Below the pieces are notes generated by a model, which saw only the letters and a program-made list of their open reading frames with translations, was not told the DNA's origin and searched no databases. A program made the translations under genes and the position numbers. From Rhizobium leguminosarum bv. viciae USDA 2370 (GTDB taxonomy: Bacteria; Pseudomonadota; Alphaproteobacteria; Rhizobiales; Rhizobiaceae), in the NCBI RefSeq assembly GCF_002008365.1, contig NZ_MRDL01000032.1, positions 62,001 through 126,000 on the forward strand: a stretch of 64,000 bases of DNA, given 5' to 3'. Below are positions 38,289 to 46,512 of the stretch, piece after piece (positions within the stretch are counted from its first letter, which is position 1; every line of letters starts with the position of its first letter).

Positions 38289-38687
38289 ATGAAAACCGTT
38301 GCCATCATCTCTACGCTGCTTCTCGCCAGCGTGGCTGCGCCGCCGTGCATTGCCAGAGAGCCAGCGCAAGAGGTGTTCCTGTCTGCCGGGGATCAGGCGA
38401 TTACAACCTCGGGAGAAACCCCGGCGCGTGAAGCCAGAACATATCTGCTGAGAATGCAGTCCGATCTGCCGATTAATTTTTCGGTCGATGCCGACAATTC
38501 AGCCTGCAGCTTGGAAATCAGCAAGGCCAGCCAGCGCGGCGTCTTAAGCACCATCAGCCGATTCCCCGCGTCTTTCAGAGACAGCGGTCAAAGTGGCGAC
38601 AGATATACGTTTTCGTTTTTCCAAAATCGCGTTTCATTTATGAGCGGCGCCCGGTGCGCCTTCTCATTTTCTCTCACGCAGAAGTGA
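38289..38687 (+). CDS. small exported protein of unknown function
   Basis: A 132-residue protein with a signal peptide (residues 1-22, ending PPCIARE). The mature part is beta-rich and has two cysteines in the C-terminal half (NSACSLEI and GARCAFSFSLTQK) that could form a disulfide. The closing strand GARCAFSFS recurs in the interrupted gene 670 bases downstream, so they are paralogues. It lies just after tRNA-Val with AGGAGACACCTC upstream of the ATG. I do not recognise the family. Confidence 0.7.
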   Translation: MKTVAIISTLLLASVAAPPCIAREPAQEVFLSAGDQAITTSGETPAREARTYLLRMQSDLPINFSVDADNSACSLEISKASQRGVLSTISRFPASFRDSGQSGDRYTFSFFQNRVSFMSGARCAFSFSLTQK

Positions 38688-38696
38688 CTGTGGGGT

Positions 38697-38731
38697 GATG
38701 GGCATCCCTCGCCGTTTGGAGGACGCCCATC
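38697..38731 (+). terminator. hairpin after the small exported-protein gene
   Basis: GATGGGC (38697) pairs with GCCCATC (38725-38731), 10 bases after the stop codon. There is no good T-run, so efficiency is uncertain. A related hairpin follows the paralogue at 39377-39407. Confidence 0.45.
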
Positions 38732-39093
38732 GTCTGCCATTTCATGGCGATTACATCCACGCCGAAAACCCACCCGCTGCCTATCGCTTCGTCACGACTC
38801 TCCGTATCCGGTGAACTGGCTGCCGATGCCCCCGTTCGGCGGCACACCACGGTCCGAGTTCTGGGCAGGACTGCGTTCTCGAGGCAGCATGCGGCAAGAC
38901 GTTCCGGCGCAGCAAGGCGTACATCCCGGCAGCTTCAGATGCGCGCCGTCCCGCCAGCGCTCCGTAAAACGGACTACTCCCAGCCACCGCGCCACCTCCT
39001 ATTGGGCGAATGGATAGGGGCCGGCAAAAGTGGGAGAATTCGCCGCCCGGAAAGTCTCCGCGCTTGAAGGTTCATCACGCCTGGAGGTGTGCC
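38732..39093. other. gene-free stretch within the tRNA-Val islet
   Basis: No supported gene. Open frames exist on both strands but lack ribosome sites and recognisable features. Confidence 0.4.
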
Positions 39094-39360
39094 ATGAGGA
39101 CCCTGCGCTCCGTATTGATGCTGTGCATCGCGATTGCCCTTGGCACGCCAAGTGCCACATACGTCGCCCTGCCCGGATATGCATTCAAGACGAATCCGAC
39201 ATGCCAGCGCCACGAACCAAAGACGAAATTCGACAAGAGGTGCGACTGGCCGAGGGTGGGCTTCAAGAACTTTACGCCCCCGCTTGTGACCGTGCTTGGG
39301 ATCTGAGGATCTTGGAACGGCGCCGGATGCGCTTTCTCATTTTCTCCGACTGAGATGTGA
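39094..39360 (+). pseudogene. exported-protein paralogue interrupted by a stop codon
   Basis: ATG 39094 with an excellent GGAGGTGTGCC ribosome site begins a signal peptide (MRTLRSVLMLCIAIALGTPS) and a 70-residue frame that stops at TGA 39304-39306. If that codon is read through, the same frame continues as GSWNGAGCAFSFSPTEM to 39360, which matches the end of the gene at 38289 (SGARCAFSFSLTQK). The stop is therefore probably a nonsense mutation in a paralogue of that gene. The shortened product could still be exported. An alternative is a truly short 70-residue protein with a relic tail. Confidence 0.6.
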
Positions 39361-39376
39361 GAGCGTGATCGGGGTA

Positions 39377-39407
39377 ATGAGCATCCCGCTGTCCGGTGGG
39401 TGCTCAT
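39377..39407 (+). terminator. hairpin after the interrupted paralogue
   Basis: ATGAGCA (39377-39383) pairs with TGCTCAT (39401-39407), with inner CCC/GGG pairs. It also lies 11 bases beyond the gpx stop and may serve both convergent genes. Confidence 0.45.
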
Positions 39408-39417
39408 GGCCCACCAT

Positions 39418-39966
39418 TCATCCCTTCGCCAGTTCTTTATCCACAGCGGAAACCAGCCGCGAATCGTCCGCCGTCACGTCAGGCGCGAAACGGGCGGCGA
39501 CTTTGCCGTCGCGGCCGATCAGGAATTTCTCGAAGTTCCAGAGGATGTCGTCCTCATCTCCGCCTGTCATGCCATGGGATTTCAGGCGTTCGCGCATCGG
39601 GCCGTCACCCGTCGTCGCGACACCCGACTTGGTCAGCTGCCGGTAAAGCGGGTGCTGGGCCTCGCCCTTGACCGAGATCTTCGAGAAGATCGGGAAGGTG
39701 ACGTCATAGGTGCTGGTGCAGAAATCGAGGATCTCGGCGTCGGTGCCGGGCTCCTGACCCTTGAAGTCGTTGGCGGGGAAAGCTGCGATGACGAAGCCGC
39801 GCTCGCGCTTTTCCCCATAGAGCTTTTCCAGCCCCTCATATTGGACGGTCAGCCCGCATTTCGAGGCGACATTGACGACCAAGAGCACCCTGCCCCTGTA
39901 TTCGTTGAGCGTGGTCTCACGACCATCCACAGTCTTGACCGGGATATCCAGCACGTTGCCCGTCAC
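39418..39966 (-). CDS. glutathione peroxidase family protein
   Basis: A 182-residue thiol peroxidase. The peroxidatic cysteine is in NVASKCGLTVQYEGLEKLY (about residue 36), the second motif is FPANDFKGQEPGTD (the usual Cys in FPCNQF is Ala here) and the Trp motif is WNFEKFLIGRDGKV. It reduces hydrogen or lipid peroxides, probably using thioredoxin. The start is GTG 39966 (MTGNVLDIPV), five bases after GGAGG; the TTG four codons earlier overlaps that ribosome site. The gene ends near the tRNA-Val islet. Confidence 0.88.
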   Translation of the reverse strand: MTGNVLDIPVKTVDGRETTLNEYRGRVLLVVNVASKCGLTVQYEGLEKLYGEKRERGFVIAAFPANDFKGQEPGTDAEILDFCTSTYDVTFPIFSKISVKGEAQHPLYRQLTKSGVATTGDGPMRERLKSHGMTGGDEDDILWNFEKFLIGRDGKVAARFAPDVTADDSRLVSAVDKELAKG

Positions 39967-40099
39967 GGGAACCTCCAATTTCGTAAGGATATGTTTCGCC
40001 CAAGCTTACCGATATCGCCGCCGTTGTCATCAGCGTCGGGATCAACTTGGCTTCCACAGGACGCCGGTGCGGCTTCCGGCCGCACCGGGCCTTAGCACC

Positions 40100-40453
40100 T
40101 CAGGCGGGAGACGTTTCCTTCACGTCGTCGAGCAGGAAGTGCACGACGAGATAATCCGTCTTGTAATGGCGGCCACTGTCCGACACGGAATCGACGCTGC
40201 CGCCGTCCTTCGGGTGCCACGCGTGGTAATGGGGATTGGTGGTGATCAGCGTGATGGCCTTGCCATCTCTTTCACCAAGCCGGAAGCGCATCTCGGCGAG
40301 CGGCCAGATCCGCTCGTAATCCTGCATGGTGATTCGCGCCTTCAGCGCCTTGCGCTGCAGCGGCGCTTCGCCGGCCTCGGCTGGTGTTTCCAACATCACC
40401 TCCTCAGCTCCGCTGATGATGGCGTTGAATTCTTCAGGCCACATGCGTCTCAT
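40100..40453 (-). CDS. conserved hypothetical protein
   Basis: A 117-residue soluble protein of mixed charge, not recognised. Visible features are an acidic N-terminal third, the segment KARITMQDYERIWPLAEMRFRLG and a histidine-rich region NPHYHAWHPKDGG, followed by DYLVVHFLLDDVKE. The start has GGGAGGAGCGATTTC upstream, a strong ribosome site. It is divergent from the methyltransferase gene with a 165-base spacer. Confidence 0.65.
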   Translation of the reverse strand: MRRMWPEEFNAIISGAEEVMLETPAEAGEAPLQRKALKARITMQDYERIWPLAEMRFRLGERDGKAITLITTNPHYHAWHPKDGGSVDSVSDSGRHYKTDYLVVHFLLDDVKETSPA

Positions 40454-40618
40454 GAAATCGCTCCTCCCGAGGCTTTTTCGTCAGTTCACAGATGGAACTT
40501 AGCGGTTTGTCCGAAAGAAGCAAATTCCTGTCATCCGGTTGTCATCGGTGCCGGCTGCTCCTACCTTCCCGTCAAACCGCATCAGGGCTGTCAGTCGCCC
40601 GCAATCCCGAGATCAGAA

Positions 40619-41224
40619 ATGAAGACACGTGAAGAAAGGCAGGTGCTCCGGGCGAGCATGCCGCGCACTCCGCTCAGCGCCTATCATATGGAAAACGCCC
40701 GGCTGCTGCCGGATCGCGGCGAATTGCTTTATCGGATCCCGAACGGCGGCATCGGCGTCGAGGTCGGGGCAGCCTTTGGCGAATATACGGCGGAGATCCT
40801 GGAAAAGAATCGGCCGGCGCAGCTCTACCTCATCGATCCCTGGTCAATGGATCGCTACAGCTCCGGGCTCGATGCGATCCACACGAATTTCGCGGCCGAG
40901 ATCGCGGCCGGCCGGCTGCATCTGATGCAAGGCACATCGCTCGACAAGCTTGCCGAATTCGAGGACGATTTCCTCGATTGGGCCTATATCGATACCGACC
41001 ATTCCTTCGAGCTCACCTGGCAGGAACTCCTGCTCTGCGAAAAGAAGGTGAAGCGGACGGGGCGTATTGCCGGGCATGATTTCTGCACCGGCAATACGGT
41101 CAAGCCGATCGTCTATGGTGTCGTCGAGGCGGTCACCAAATTCTGCAAGGATTACGGCTGGCAATTCGAGTTCCTGACGGTCGAATCGCACGCGCATTTT
41201 TCCTATTGCCTGAAACGGCTCTGA
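40619..41224 (+). CDS. class I SAM-dependent methyltransferase
   Basis: A 201-residue protein. The SAM-binding motif I is GIGVEVGAAFGEYTAEIL (about 40-57), an acidic residue ends strand 2 (LYLIDPW), and motif IV is LDWAYIDTDHSFE (about 118-130), the pattern of the Methyltransf_24 group. The substrate is unknown. The frame is open far upstream, but ATG 40619 (MKTREERQVL) begins the recognisable protein. Confidence 0.72.
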   Translation: MKTREERQVLRASMPRTPLSAYHMENARLLPDRGELLYRIPNGGIGVEVGAAFGEYTAEILEKNRPAQLYLIDPWSMDRYSSGLDAIHTNFAAEIAAGRLHLMQGTSLDKLAEFEDDFLDWAYIDTDHSFELTWQELLLCEKKVKRTGRIAGHDFCTGNTVKPIVYGVVEAVTKFCKDYGWQFEFLTVESHAHFSYCLKRL

Positions 41225-41229
41225 TCAGC

Positions 41230-41631
41230 TCACATTTTACCGGAATATTGCTCGTCGCTGACCTTTTCCATCCAGTCGACGTGGCTGCCGTCCAGCGCTT
41301 CATGGATGGCGATATGCGTCATCGCCGTGTCCGGGGCAGCGCCGTGCCAATGTTTTTCGCCTGGCGCGAACCAGACGGTATCGCCGGGGCGGATCTCGCG
41401 GATATCCTCGCCCCAGCTCTGGGCGAGGCCCTTACCTGATGTCACGATCAGTGTCTGGCCGAGCGGATGCGTATGCCAGGCCGTGCGGGCGCCGGGTTCA
41501 AAGGTGACGGAGACCGCCCTCGCCCGTGCCGGCGCCGGCGTTTCCATCAGCGGATCCTGGCGAACGGCGCCGGTGAAATAGTCGGCCGGTGGCTTCGTCG
41601 AAGGGCGAGAGCCGGCGGGTTTGATCTCCAT
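41230..41631 (-). CDS. cupin domain protein
   Basis: A 133-residue cupin. Motif 1 reads [20 protein letters not shown] (about 51-70), with two His and a downstream Gln in place of the usual Glu, and motif 2 is [17 protein letters not shown] (about 84-100) with the third His. It resembles the small cupin/carboxymuconolactone-linked cupins. ATG 41631 ([10 protein letters not shown]) follows AAGGAAAGATC; the frame is open 48 codons further upstream into the mosaic repeat, which probably is not coding. Confidence 0.75.
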   Translation of the reverse strand: MEIKPAGSRPSTKPPADYFTGAVRQDPLMETPAPARARAVSVTFEPGARTAWHTHPLGQTLIVTSGKGLAQSWGEDIREIRPGDTVWFAPGEKHWHGAAPDTAMTHIAIHEALDGSHVDWMEKVSDEQYSGKM

Positions 41632-41761
41632 GATCTTTCCTTTTCCATTCATTGCGGTTGAAGCCTTATATCGCGACGATATTTCATCGAGGCGACCAAT
41701 CAAAGCCGGATCGGCAATTGCCGCGGACTCACCCGCCTGATAGTTCCAGTGGCTTTCATCA

Positions 41762-41857
41762 CCAAAGCGCGTCACATCGTGCTTGATTCATGCGACGCGC
41801 TTTGGCTCTTTGTTTTTATGCATGTCGTTGTCCCTGCACACTTCCGGGCGACATGCA
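41762..41857. repeat. two-hairpin mosaic element, copy related to 13676
   Basis: CCAAAGCGCGTC (41762-41773) pairs perfectly with GACGCGCTTTGG (41794-41805). A second hairpin is TGCATGTCG (41819-41827) with CGACATGCA (41849-41857). Unit order and sequence repeat those at 13676-13774. Confidence 0.75.
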
Positions 41858-41873
41858 GTAGGGAGGATTTTTC

Positions 41874-42860
41874 ATGAAACACCATGCTTTTGGCCGCATG
41901 CCCTTCACCGTCACCAATGTCGGCTTCGGCGCCTGGCAGATCGGCGGCTCCTGGGGCGATATCAGCGAGGCGGACGGGCGCGCTGCGCTCAATGCCGCGC
42001 TCGATGCCGGCATGACCTTCATCGATACGGCTGACGTTTATGGCGACGGGCGCTCGGAAAAGATCATTGCCGACGTGCTGAAGACGCGCGGCGGTGTGCG
42101 TCCGATGGTCGCTACCAAGGCGGGCCGCCGCCTCAATCCGCATGTCGCGGAAGGCTACACCAAGGCTAATCTCGAAGGTTTCATCGACCGCAGCCTGACG
42201 AATCTTGCCGTCGACAGTCTCGACCTCGTGCAGCTCCACTGCCCGCCGCGTGAGGTGCTTTACCAGCCGGAGGTCTTCGAGGACCTGAACGAGCTGCAGA
42301 AGGCCGGCAAGATCAAGGGTTACGGCGTCAGCGTCGAGAAGGTCGAGGACGGTCTGAAGGCGATCGAATATCCCGGCGTCGTCAGCATCCAGATCATCTA
42401 CAACATCTTCCGCCAGCGCCCCGACCATCTGTTCTTCCAGGAAGCACGCCGCAGGAACGTGGCGATCATCGTCCGCGTACCGCTCGCCAGCGGTCTTCTC
42501 TCCGGAAAGATCACCCGGGACACACATTTCGCCAGCGACGACCACCGCAATTTCAACCGCAACGGTGAAGCCTTCGATGTCGGCGAGACCTTTGCCGGCG
42601 TGCCCTTCGAGATCGGCCTGCAGGCGGTGGAAGAGGTGCGCAAGCTGGTGCCCGAGGGCGCCACCATGGCCGCCTTCGCGCTCCGCTGGATCCTGATGAG
42701 CGACGCCGTCACCGTCGTCATCCCCGGCGCGCGTAACGCCGAGCAGGCCAAGGGCAATGCGGCGGCTGCCGATCTGGCGCCGCTTTCGGCCGATGTCATA
42801 GCGGCAACGCGCGAGATCTACGAGCGGCTGATCGCGCCGCATGTGCATCAGCGCTGGTAG
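41874..42860 (+). CDS. aldo/keto reductase
   Basis: A 328-residue NADPH-dependent oxidoreductase. The TIM-barrel catalytic residues are in FIDTADVYGDGRSE (Asp, Tyr at about 45-55), MVATKAG (Lys, about 80) and VQLHCPP (His, about 117). The nucleotide-binding segment VVIPGARNAEQAKGN lies near the C-terminus. It belongs to the AKR group with YajO/YghZ-like and IolS-like proteins; the substrate is unknown. GGGAGG precedes the ATG. It is a single-gene unit ending at a strong bidirectional terminator. Confidence 0.88.
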   Translation: MKHHAFGRMPFTVTNVGFGAWQIGGSWGDISEADGRAALNAALDAGMTFIDTADVYGDGRSEKIIADVLKTRGGVRPMVATKAGRRLNPHVAEGYTKANLEGFIDRSLTNLAVDSLDLVQLHCPPREVLYQPEVFEDLNELQKAGKIKGYGVSVEKVEDGLKAIEYPGVVSIQIIYNIFRQRPDHLFFQEARRRNVAIIVRVPLASGLLSGKITRDTHFASDDHRNFNRNGEAFDVGETFAGVPFEIGLQAVEEVRKLVPEGATMAAFALRWILMSDAVTVVIPGARNAEQAKGNAAAADLAPLSADVIAATREIYERLIAPHVHQRW

Positions 42861-42881
42861 GCCGTCCGACATTTCGAAACG

Positions 42882-42911
42882 AAAATGGCCGGGCGAATAC
42901 CCGGCCATTTT
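42882..42911. terminator. bidirectional terminator
   Basis: AAAATGGCCGGG (42882-42893) pairs perfectly with CCCGGCCATTTT (42900-42911), loop CGAATA. A/T tracts on both sides allow function for the aldo/keto reductase (+) and the esterase-like gene (-). Confidence 0.85.
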
Positions 42912-42945
42912 CGTGTCATCGATCCGTCAAGGTCAGTTGGTGGGC

Positions 42946-45144
42946 TCAGTTCGTGCCGACGAGATCGACCGGAAAGAACAGGGTCTCGCCGGAGGAGTCG
43001 CTGACGCCGTCATTGTCGGTGACCGTGTAGGCCTTGCCCGATGCGTCGAAGCTGAAGCCTTCAAGCTTGTCCAGCACATAGCCGTTAGTCGCGGTCTTCA
43101 GCTCACCGAGGAAGTCGTGGGCTTCGGTCTTCTTGACGACCGGTAGCTCGCCGCCGAGCTTGGCGGGCTTCAAGTCTGAAATCGCGACCTTGTAGAGCTT
43201 CTTCAGCCTGGCGGCATCACCGACGAGGTTGTCGCGCTCGATGATGTAGACGCTGTCGCCCTGAGCCGAGATTTCCGACAGGCCGACCCAGCCGCTTTCC
43301 GTCTTGTCGAGCGGATAGCGCACAGCACCCCATTCCTTCTTCTTCGGATTGTAGGAGACGAGCTTGACGAAGCCCTTCTCGTCATCGCTCCACTCACGCT
43401 GGACCGCCATCCAGAGCGTCGCATCGTCGCCGGTGCCGACAATGGTCACGCCTTCGAAGCCGTAGCGGATTTCGTTGGCGACGAGCTCCTTCGGCAGGGC
43501 AATCTCGGCCTTGATGTCGCCCTTGGCATTGACGTTGTAGAGGGCATGCGGAACGAGACGCTCGCTGTAACCTTCCGAGGCGAGCCAGAAGGAGCCGTCG
43601 GCAGCAGCCGCGATGCCTTCGATGTCGAGCTTCTGGGCCGGGGCGCCGTCACGCTTGACGACGAGGGCGTCGGTGATGACGGCCGGCTTCTTGCTGGCAT
43701 CGATCGTGTAGATCGTCGGCTGCGAGCCCAGAACGCTGTCGCTGACGGCGTAGAGCATGCCCGGCTTGCCCGGAACGGCTGCGAGACCCGAAAGGGCTGC
43801 AAAGCCGATCGGATTGCCGTCCTTCTCGGCGGAGACGATCTGCGGATAGGCCTTTTCGCCTTCCGAGCGCTCGTAGATCATCACATGCGAGCGCGCGCCG
43901 CCATCCTTGCCGAGGTCGAGTTCGTTGGCAGTCGCGAGGAGATTGCGCTTAGGGATGGCGATCGCGCCTTCCGGCGAAATGCCGGACGGCAGCAGCTGGA
44001 CAAGCTCGGGATCAGCGCCGGTATCTTTGTAGACGCCGACGACCGAAGCACGCTCGGCGAGCAGGAAGAAATACTGATCGTCCCCGAACTTGGCGGCTTC
44101 GAGGCCTTCCGGCTCGACGCCCTTCGATCCTGACCGGCTTTCCGGATAGTGGCCGATATGGGCGACGGCGCGTTCGAAGGATGCGCCCGATTCGTAGAGA
44201 AGCTTGCCCGTCTTGTCGAAGATGGTGAAGCCGCGCGAGCCGCCCTGGTAGTCGCCTTCATTGGCGACGACAAGGCGGTTGTCGTCCAGCCACTTCACGG
44301 CGTCGGGTTCGCGCAGCACGCCTTTGGCTTCGCCCGAGAATTTCAGGGCGCCGTCACGCTTGGTGTCGATACCGGTGAGATCGACGCTGCCGGCGGAGAA
44401 ATGCGTCTTCACTTCAGCCGTGTTAGCGTCGATGATGACGATCTCATTGTTTTCCTGCAGCGTCAGAGCAATCTCGTTCAGGCTGTTGAAGGCGACGAAT
44501 TCCGGCTCCGGATCCTCCGGGGCGACGCCGGCAAGCCCGGTCAGCGCCACGTGCTTGATAGTGCCGCAATCGACGGTGCCGTTCTTGACCTGGAAGACGA
44601 CGAGGTCGCCAGCCGGCATTTGCGGGATCTTGCCGTCATTGACCTTTTCGTCGCGCTCGTTTTCGATCGCGATGGTGCCGAGCGTCTTATCCTTGTTGAG
44701 GGCGATCGAATCCGGCTGGCCGCCGAGATCACAGCTGTTCTCGATCTTCTTGGTCGCCACGTCGACGATGGCGAGACGGCCCGAGGGCTTCGCCTTGCTT
44801 TCGGAGGTGTTGACGGCAACGAGCGCATTGTCGGCGCTGGAGGTGACCGATGTCGGCTCGCCGTCCATGATCACCGCGCCGCCGGCCTTCGGAGCCTTGG
44901 CATCGGTAATGTCGATGAAGCCGATCGCGCCGAGCGGGCTGTCGCTATAGATCAGCGTGTTGCCGTCGTCGGTCGCGGTGATGATTTCGGCGGAGCTCAC
45001 CGAAAGCGTGTCCTTGTCAGCCGGCAGGTTTTGCGCAACCGGAAAGGAAGCGATGCGGTTGAAAACCGGTTCGGCCGTGGCAGGAAAGGCAACGGATGCG
45101 AGAAGCACGGCAGCAAGCGCTGCCTTGCGCGATGAAATTGTCAT
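42946..45144 (-). CDS. exported esterase-like/phytase-like beta-propeller protein, PHO-regulated
   Basis: A 732-residue exported protein with a signal peptide (MTISSRKAALAAVLLASVAF, cleaved after ATA). The N-terminal half shows repeated propeller-type blades (SSADNALVAVNTSESK, PDSIALNKDKTLGTIAI), and the C-terminal half (from about 480) matches the esterase-like activity of phytase family (DIEGIAAAADGSFWLASEGYSERL; LEGFSFDASGKAYTVTDNDGVSDSSGET in parts). It probably releases phosphate from organic esters in the periplasm. ATG 45144 follows GGGGGATTTC. A perfect PHO box lies about 55 bases upstream, which ties it to phosphate starvation. Confidence 0.82.
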   Translation of the reverse strand: MTISSRKAALAAVLLASVAFPATAEPVFNRIASFPVAQNLPADKDTLSVSSAEIITATDDGNTLIYSDSPLGAIGFIDITDAKAPKAGGAVIMDGEPTSVTSSADNALVAVNTSESKAKPSGRLAIVDVATKKIENSCDLGGQPDSIALNKDKTLGTIAIENERDEKVNDGKIPQMPAGDLVVFQVKNGTVDCGTIKHVALTGLAGVAPEDPEPEFVAFNSLNEIALTLQENNEIVIIDANTAEVKTHFSAGSVDLTGIDTKRDGALKFSGEAKGVLREPDAVKWLDDNRLVVANEGDYQGGSRGFTIFDKTGKLLYESGASFERAVAHIGHYPESRSGSKGVEPEGLEAAKFGDDQYFFLLAERASVVGVYKDTGADPELVQLLPSGISPEGAIAIPKRNLLATANELDLGKDGGARSHVMIYERSEGEKAYPQIVSAEKDGNPIGFAALSGLAAVPGKPGMLYAVSDSVLGSQPTIYTIDASKKPAVITDALVVKRDGAPAQKLDIEGIAAAADGSFWLASEGYSERLVPHALYNVNAKGDIKAEIALPKELVANEIRYGFEGVTIVGTGDDATLWMAVQREWSDDEKGFVKLVSYNPKKKEWGAVRYPLDKTESGWVGLSEISAQGDSVYIIERDNLVGDAARLKKLYKVAISDLKPAKLGGELPVVKKTEAHDFLGELKTATNGYVLDKLEGFSFDASGKAYTVTDNDGVSDSSGETLFFPVDLVGTN

Positions 45145-45196
45145 GAAATCCCCCATGTGTCGAACATTCGAAACAGGAGTTTTCTGCGGGAGCGAC

Positions 45197-45214
45197 ATGA
45201 CAGAGGCATGACAG
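45197..45214 (-). promoter_or_regulatory. PHO box (PhoB site)
   Basis: On the minus strand CTGTCATGCCTCTGTCAT is two exact CTGTCAT repeats separated by 4 bases, the textbook PhoB-binding PHO box. It is oriented towards the phytase/esterase-like gene. Confidence 0.85.
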
Positions 45215-45239
45215 AATCGACATTTTGTACCTGAGCGCG

Positions 45240-46139
45240 TCAGGCTGGTTTGCGCTCCCGGCGCATCTCGTTTCGCATGATGAAGAGCGAGGCACACAGG
45301 ATGAGAGCCGCTCCCAGCCAAAGGTAACCCGCCGGCGCATAGCCAAAGAACAGCCAACCGGCCAGCACGTTCAACGGCAGCTTCAGATCGTCGAACGGCT
45401 GGACGTAGGCGGCATCGGCTGCGGCATAGGCAAGCGTCAGGAAATACTGCGCTGCGGCGGTCAGCAGCCCCGCCAGCAAGAACAGGGCAAGGGTTGCGCC
45501 CGTCGGCACTGCAAAACCTGCCGCAAGCGCCAGCCCGCCGTTTATCGGGGTCAGCAGAACGAGCAGCCAGACGGTGATCGTCTCCGGTCGTTCAATGCCC
45601 GTCAGGCTTTTGGTGATCAGCGACGAGGCGCCCCACAGCATCGCCGAGAGCACAGGCAGGAGTGCCGCCCAGCCAAAGCCGTCCGACCATGGCTGCAGGA
45701 TGATCATCGCTCCGGTGAAACCCGCCGCCGTCGCGGCCCAGCGGGCCGGGCCGACGCGCTCACCGAGGAAAAGCCGGGCACCCAGAATGATGAAGAAGGG
45801 CGAGGTCATCACCAGTGCGATCGCCTGCCAGATCGGCACGGCGGCAAGGCTGGCGACCCAGGCCTCGACGCCGAGCGCGGCAAGCGCGACGCGCGCGAGG
45901 TGACGCCAGGGATAGTGCGTGCGCATCGCCGCAAGGCCGAGCCTCTTAAGGAACGGCACCGAAAACAGGAAGGCGAAGCCATATTGCCAGAAGGCAGCCG
46001 ACGCCGAGGGAAAGGCAAGCTTCATCGTCAGCCATTGGGTGACGACGTTGAGAAGCGAAAAAGCAATGCCGGCAAGCACCATCCAGAGTGCACCGACAAC
46101 GGCGCGGGACGGCGAGACTGCAAGGGAAGTCTGATTCAT
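45240..46139 (-). CDS. ribN: EamA/DMT-family transporter, riboflavin transporter RibN type
   Basis: A 299-residue protein with ten hydrophobic helices in two EamA repeats, the drug/metabolite transporter layout. An FMN riboswitch lies about 100 bases upstream in the same direction. In Rhizobium leguminosarum RibN, a DMT protein behind an FMN riboswitch, takes up riboflavin; arrangement and family agree. Start ATG 46139 (MNQTSLAVSP) or ATG three codons upstream are both possible; neither has a strong ribosome site, which may be part of translational control by the riboswitch. Confidence 0.82.
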   Translation of the reverse strand: MNQTSLAVSPSRAVVGALWMVLAGIAFSLLNVVTQWLTMKLAFPSASAAFWQYGFAFLFSVPFLKRLGLAAMRTHYPWRHLARVALAALGVEAWVASLAAVPIWQAIALVMTSPFFIILGARLFLGERVGPARWAATAAGFTGAMIILQPWSDGFGWAALLPVLSAMLWGASSLITKSLTGIERPETITVWLLVLLTPINGGLALAAGFAVPTGATLALFLLAGLLTAAAQYFLTLAYAAADAAYVQPFDDLKLPLNVLAGWLFFGYAPAGYLWLGAALILCASLFIMRNEMRRERKPA

Positions 46140-46239
46140 GTCTTTCATCCAAAACAGGGACCAACATAAATCAGGACGCATAAGCCACGACCAAGCGACA
46201 CAGGACAGACCCCTGCCCTTCGCACGACCGACACTCATT

Positions 46240-46384
46240 CTCTTCCATCCGGACTTTAACCGTCGGCTCCGGAATCGCACCGGATCTGCTGACCCTTCCC
46301 CCGCTTGGACACGAGGGAAGGCGCTCGCGGGCTCGAGCCGAAACTCTTACCGCCGGTGGGGAGTTTCACCCCGCCCTGAGAACA
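46240..46384 (-). promoter_or_regulatory. FMN riboswitch (RFN element)
   Basis: On the minus strand the conserved elements occur in order: GGGCGGGGTGAAACTCCCC, ACCGGCGGTAAGAG, the variable stem, then GTCAGCAGATCCGGTGCGA, TTCCGGAGCCGACGGTTAA and AGTCCGGATGGAAGAGA. These are the hallmark strings of the RFN element, which binds FMN and shuts off riboflavin genes. The gene downstream is ribN. Confidence 0.95.
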
Positions 46385-46434
46385 GAAATGTCGTAGATCA
46401 AAGCCCGCGCGGCGGCAAGAGTGCTCCTAGAAGC

Positions 46435-46462
46435 AAAAGGGGTCCGGCAAAGCCGAACCCCT
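46435..46462 (-). terminator. hupB terminator
   Basis: On the minus strand AGGGGTTCGGC, loop TTT, GCCGGACCCCT and TTTT form a strong stem with a T-run 50 bases after the hupB stop. Confidence 0.85.
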
Positions 46463-46512
46463 CTCAAATCCTTCACAACCGGTCTCGTTTCCGGCTGACG
46501 GATAATATCATA

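Noticed and set aside
38811..39017. Open frame beginning MNWLPMPPFGG in the islet
   Set aside because: No ribosome site and no continuation of domain features; overlapping frames on the other strand are equally long.
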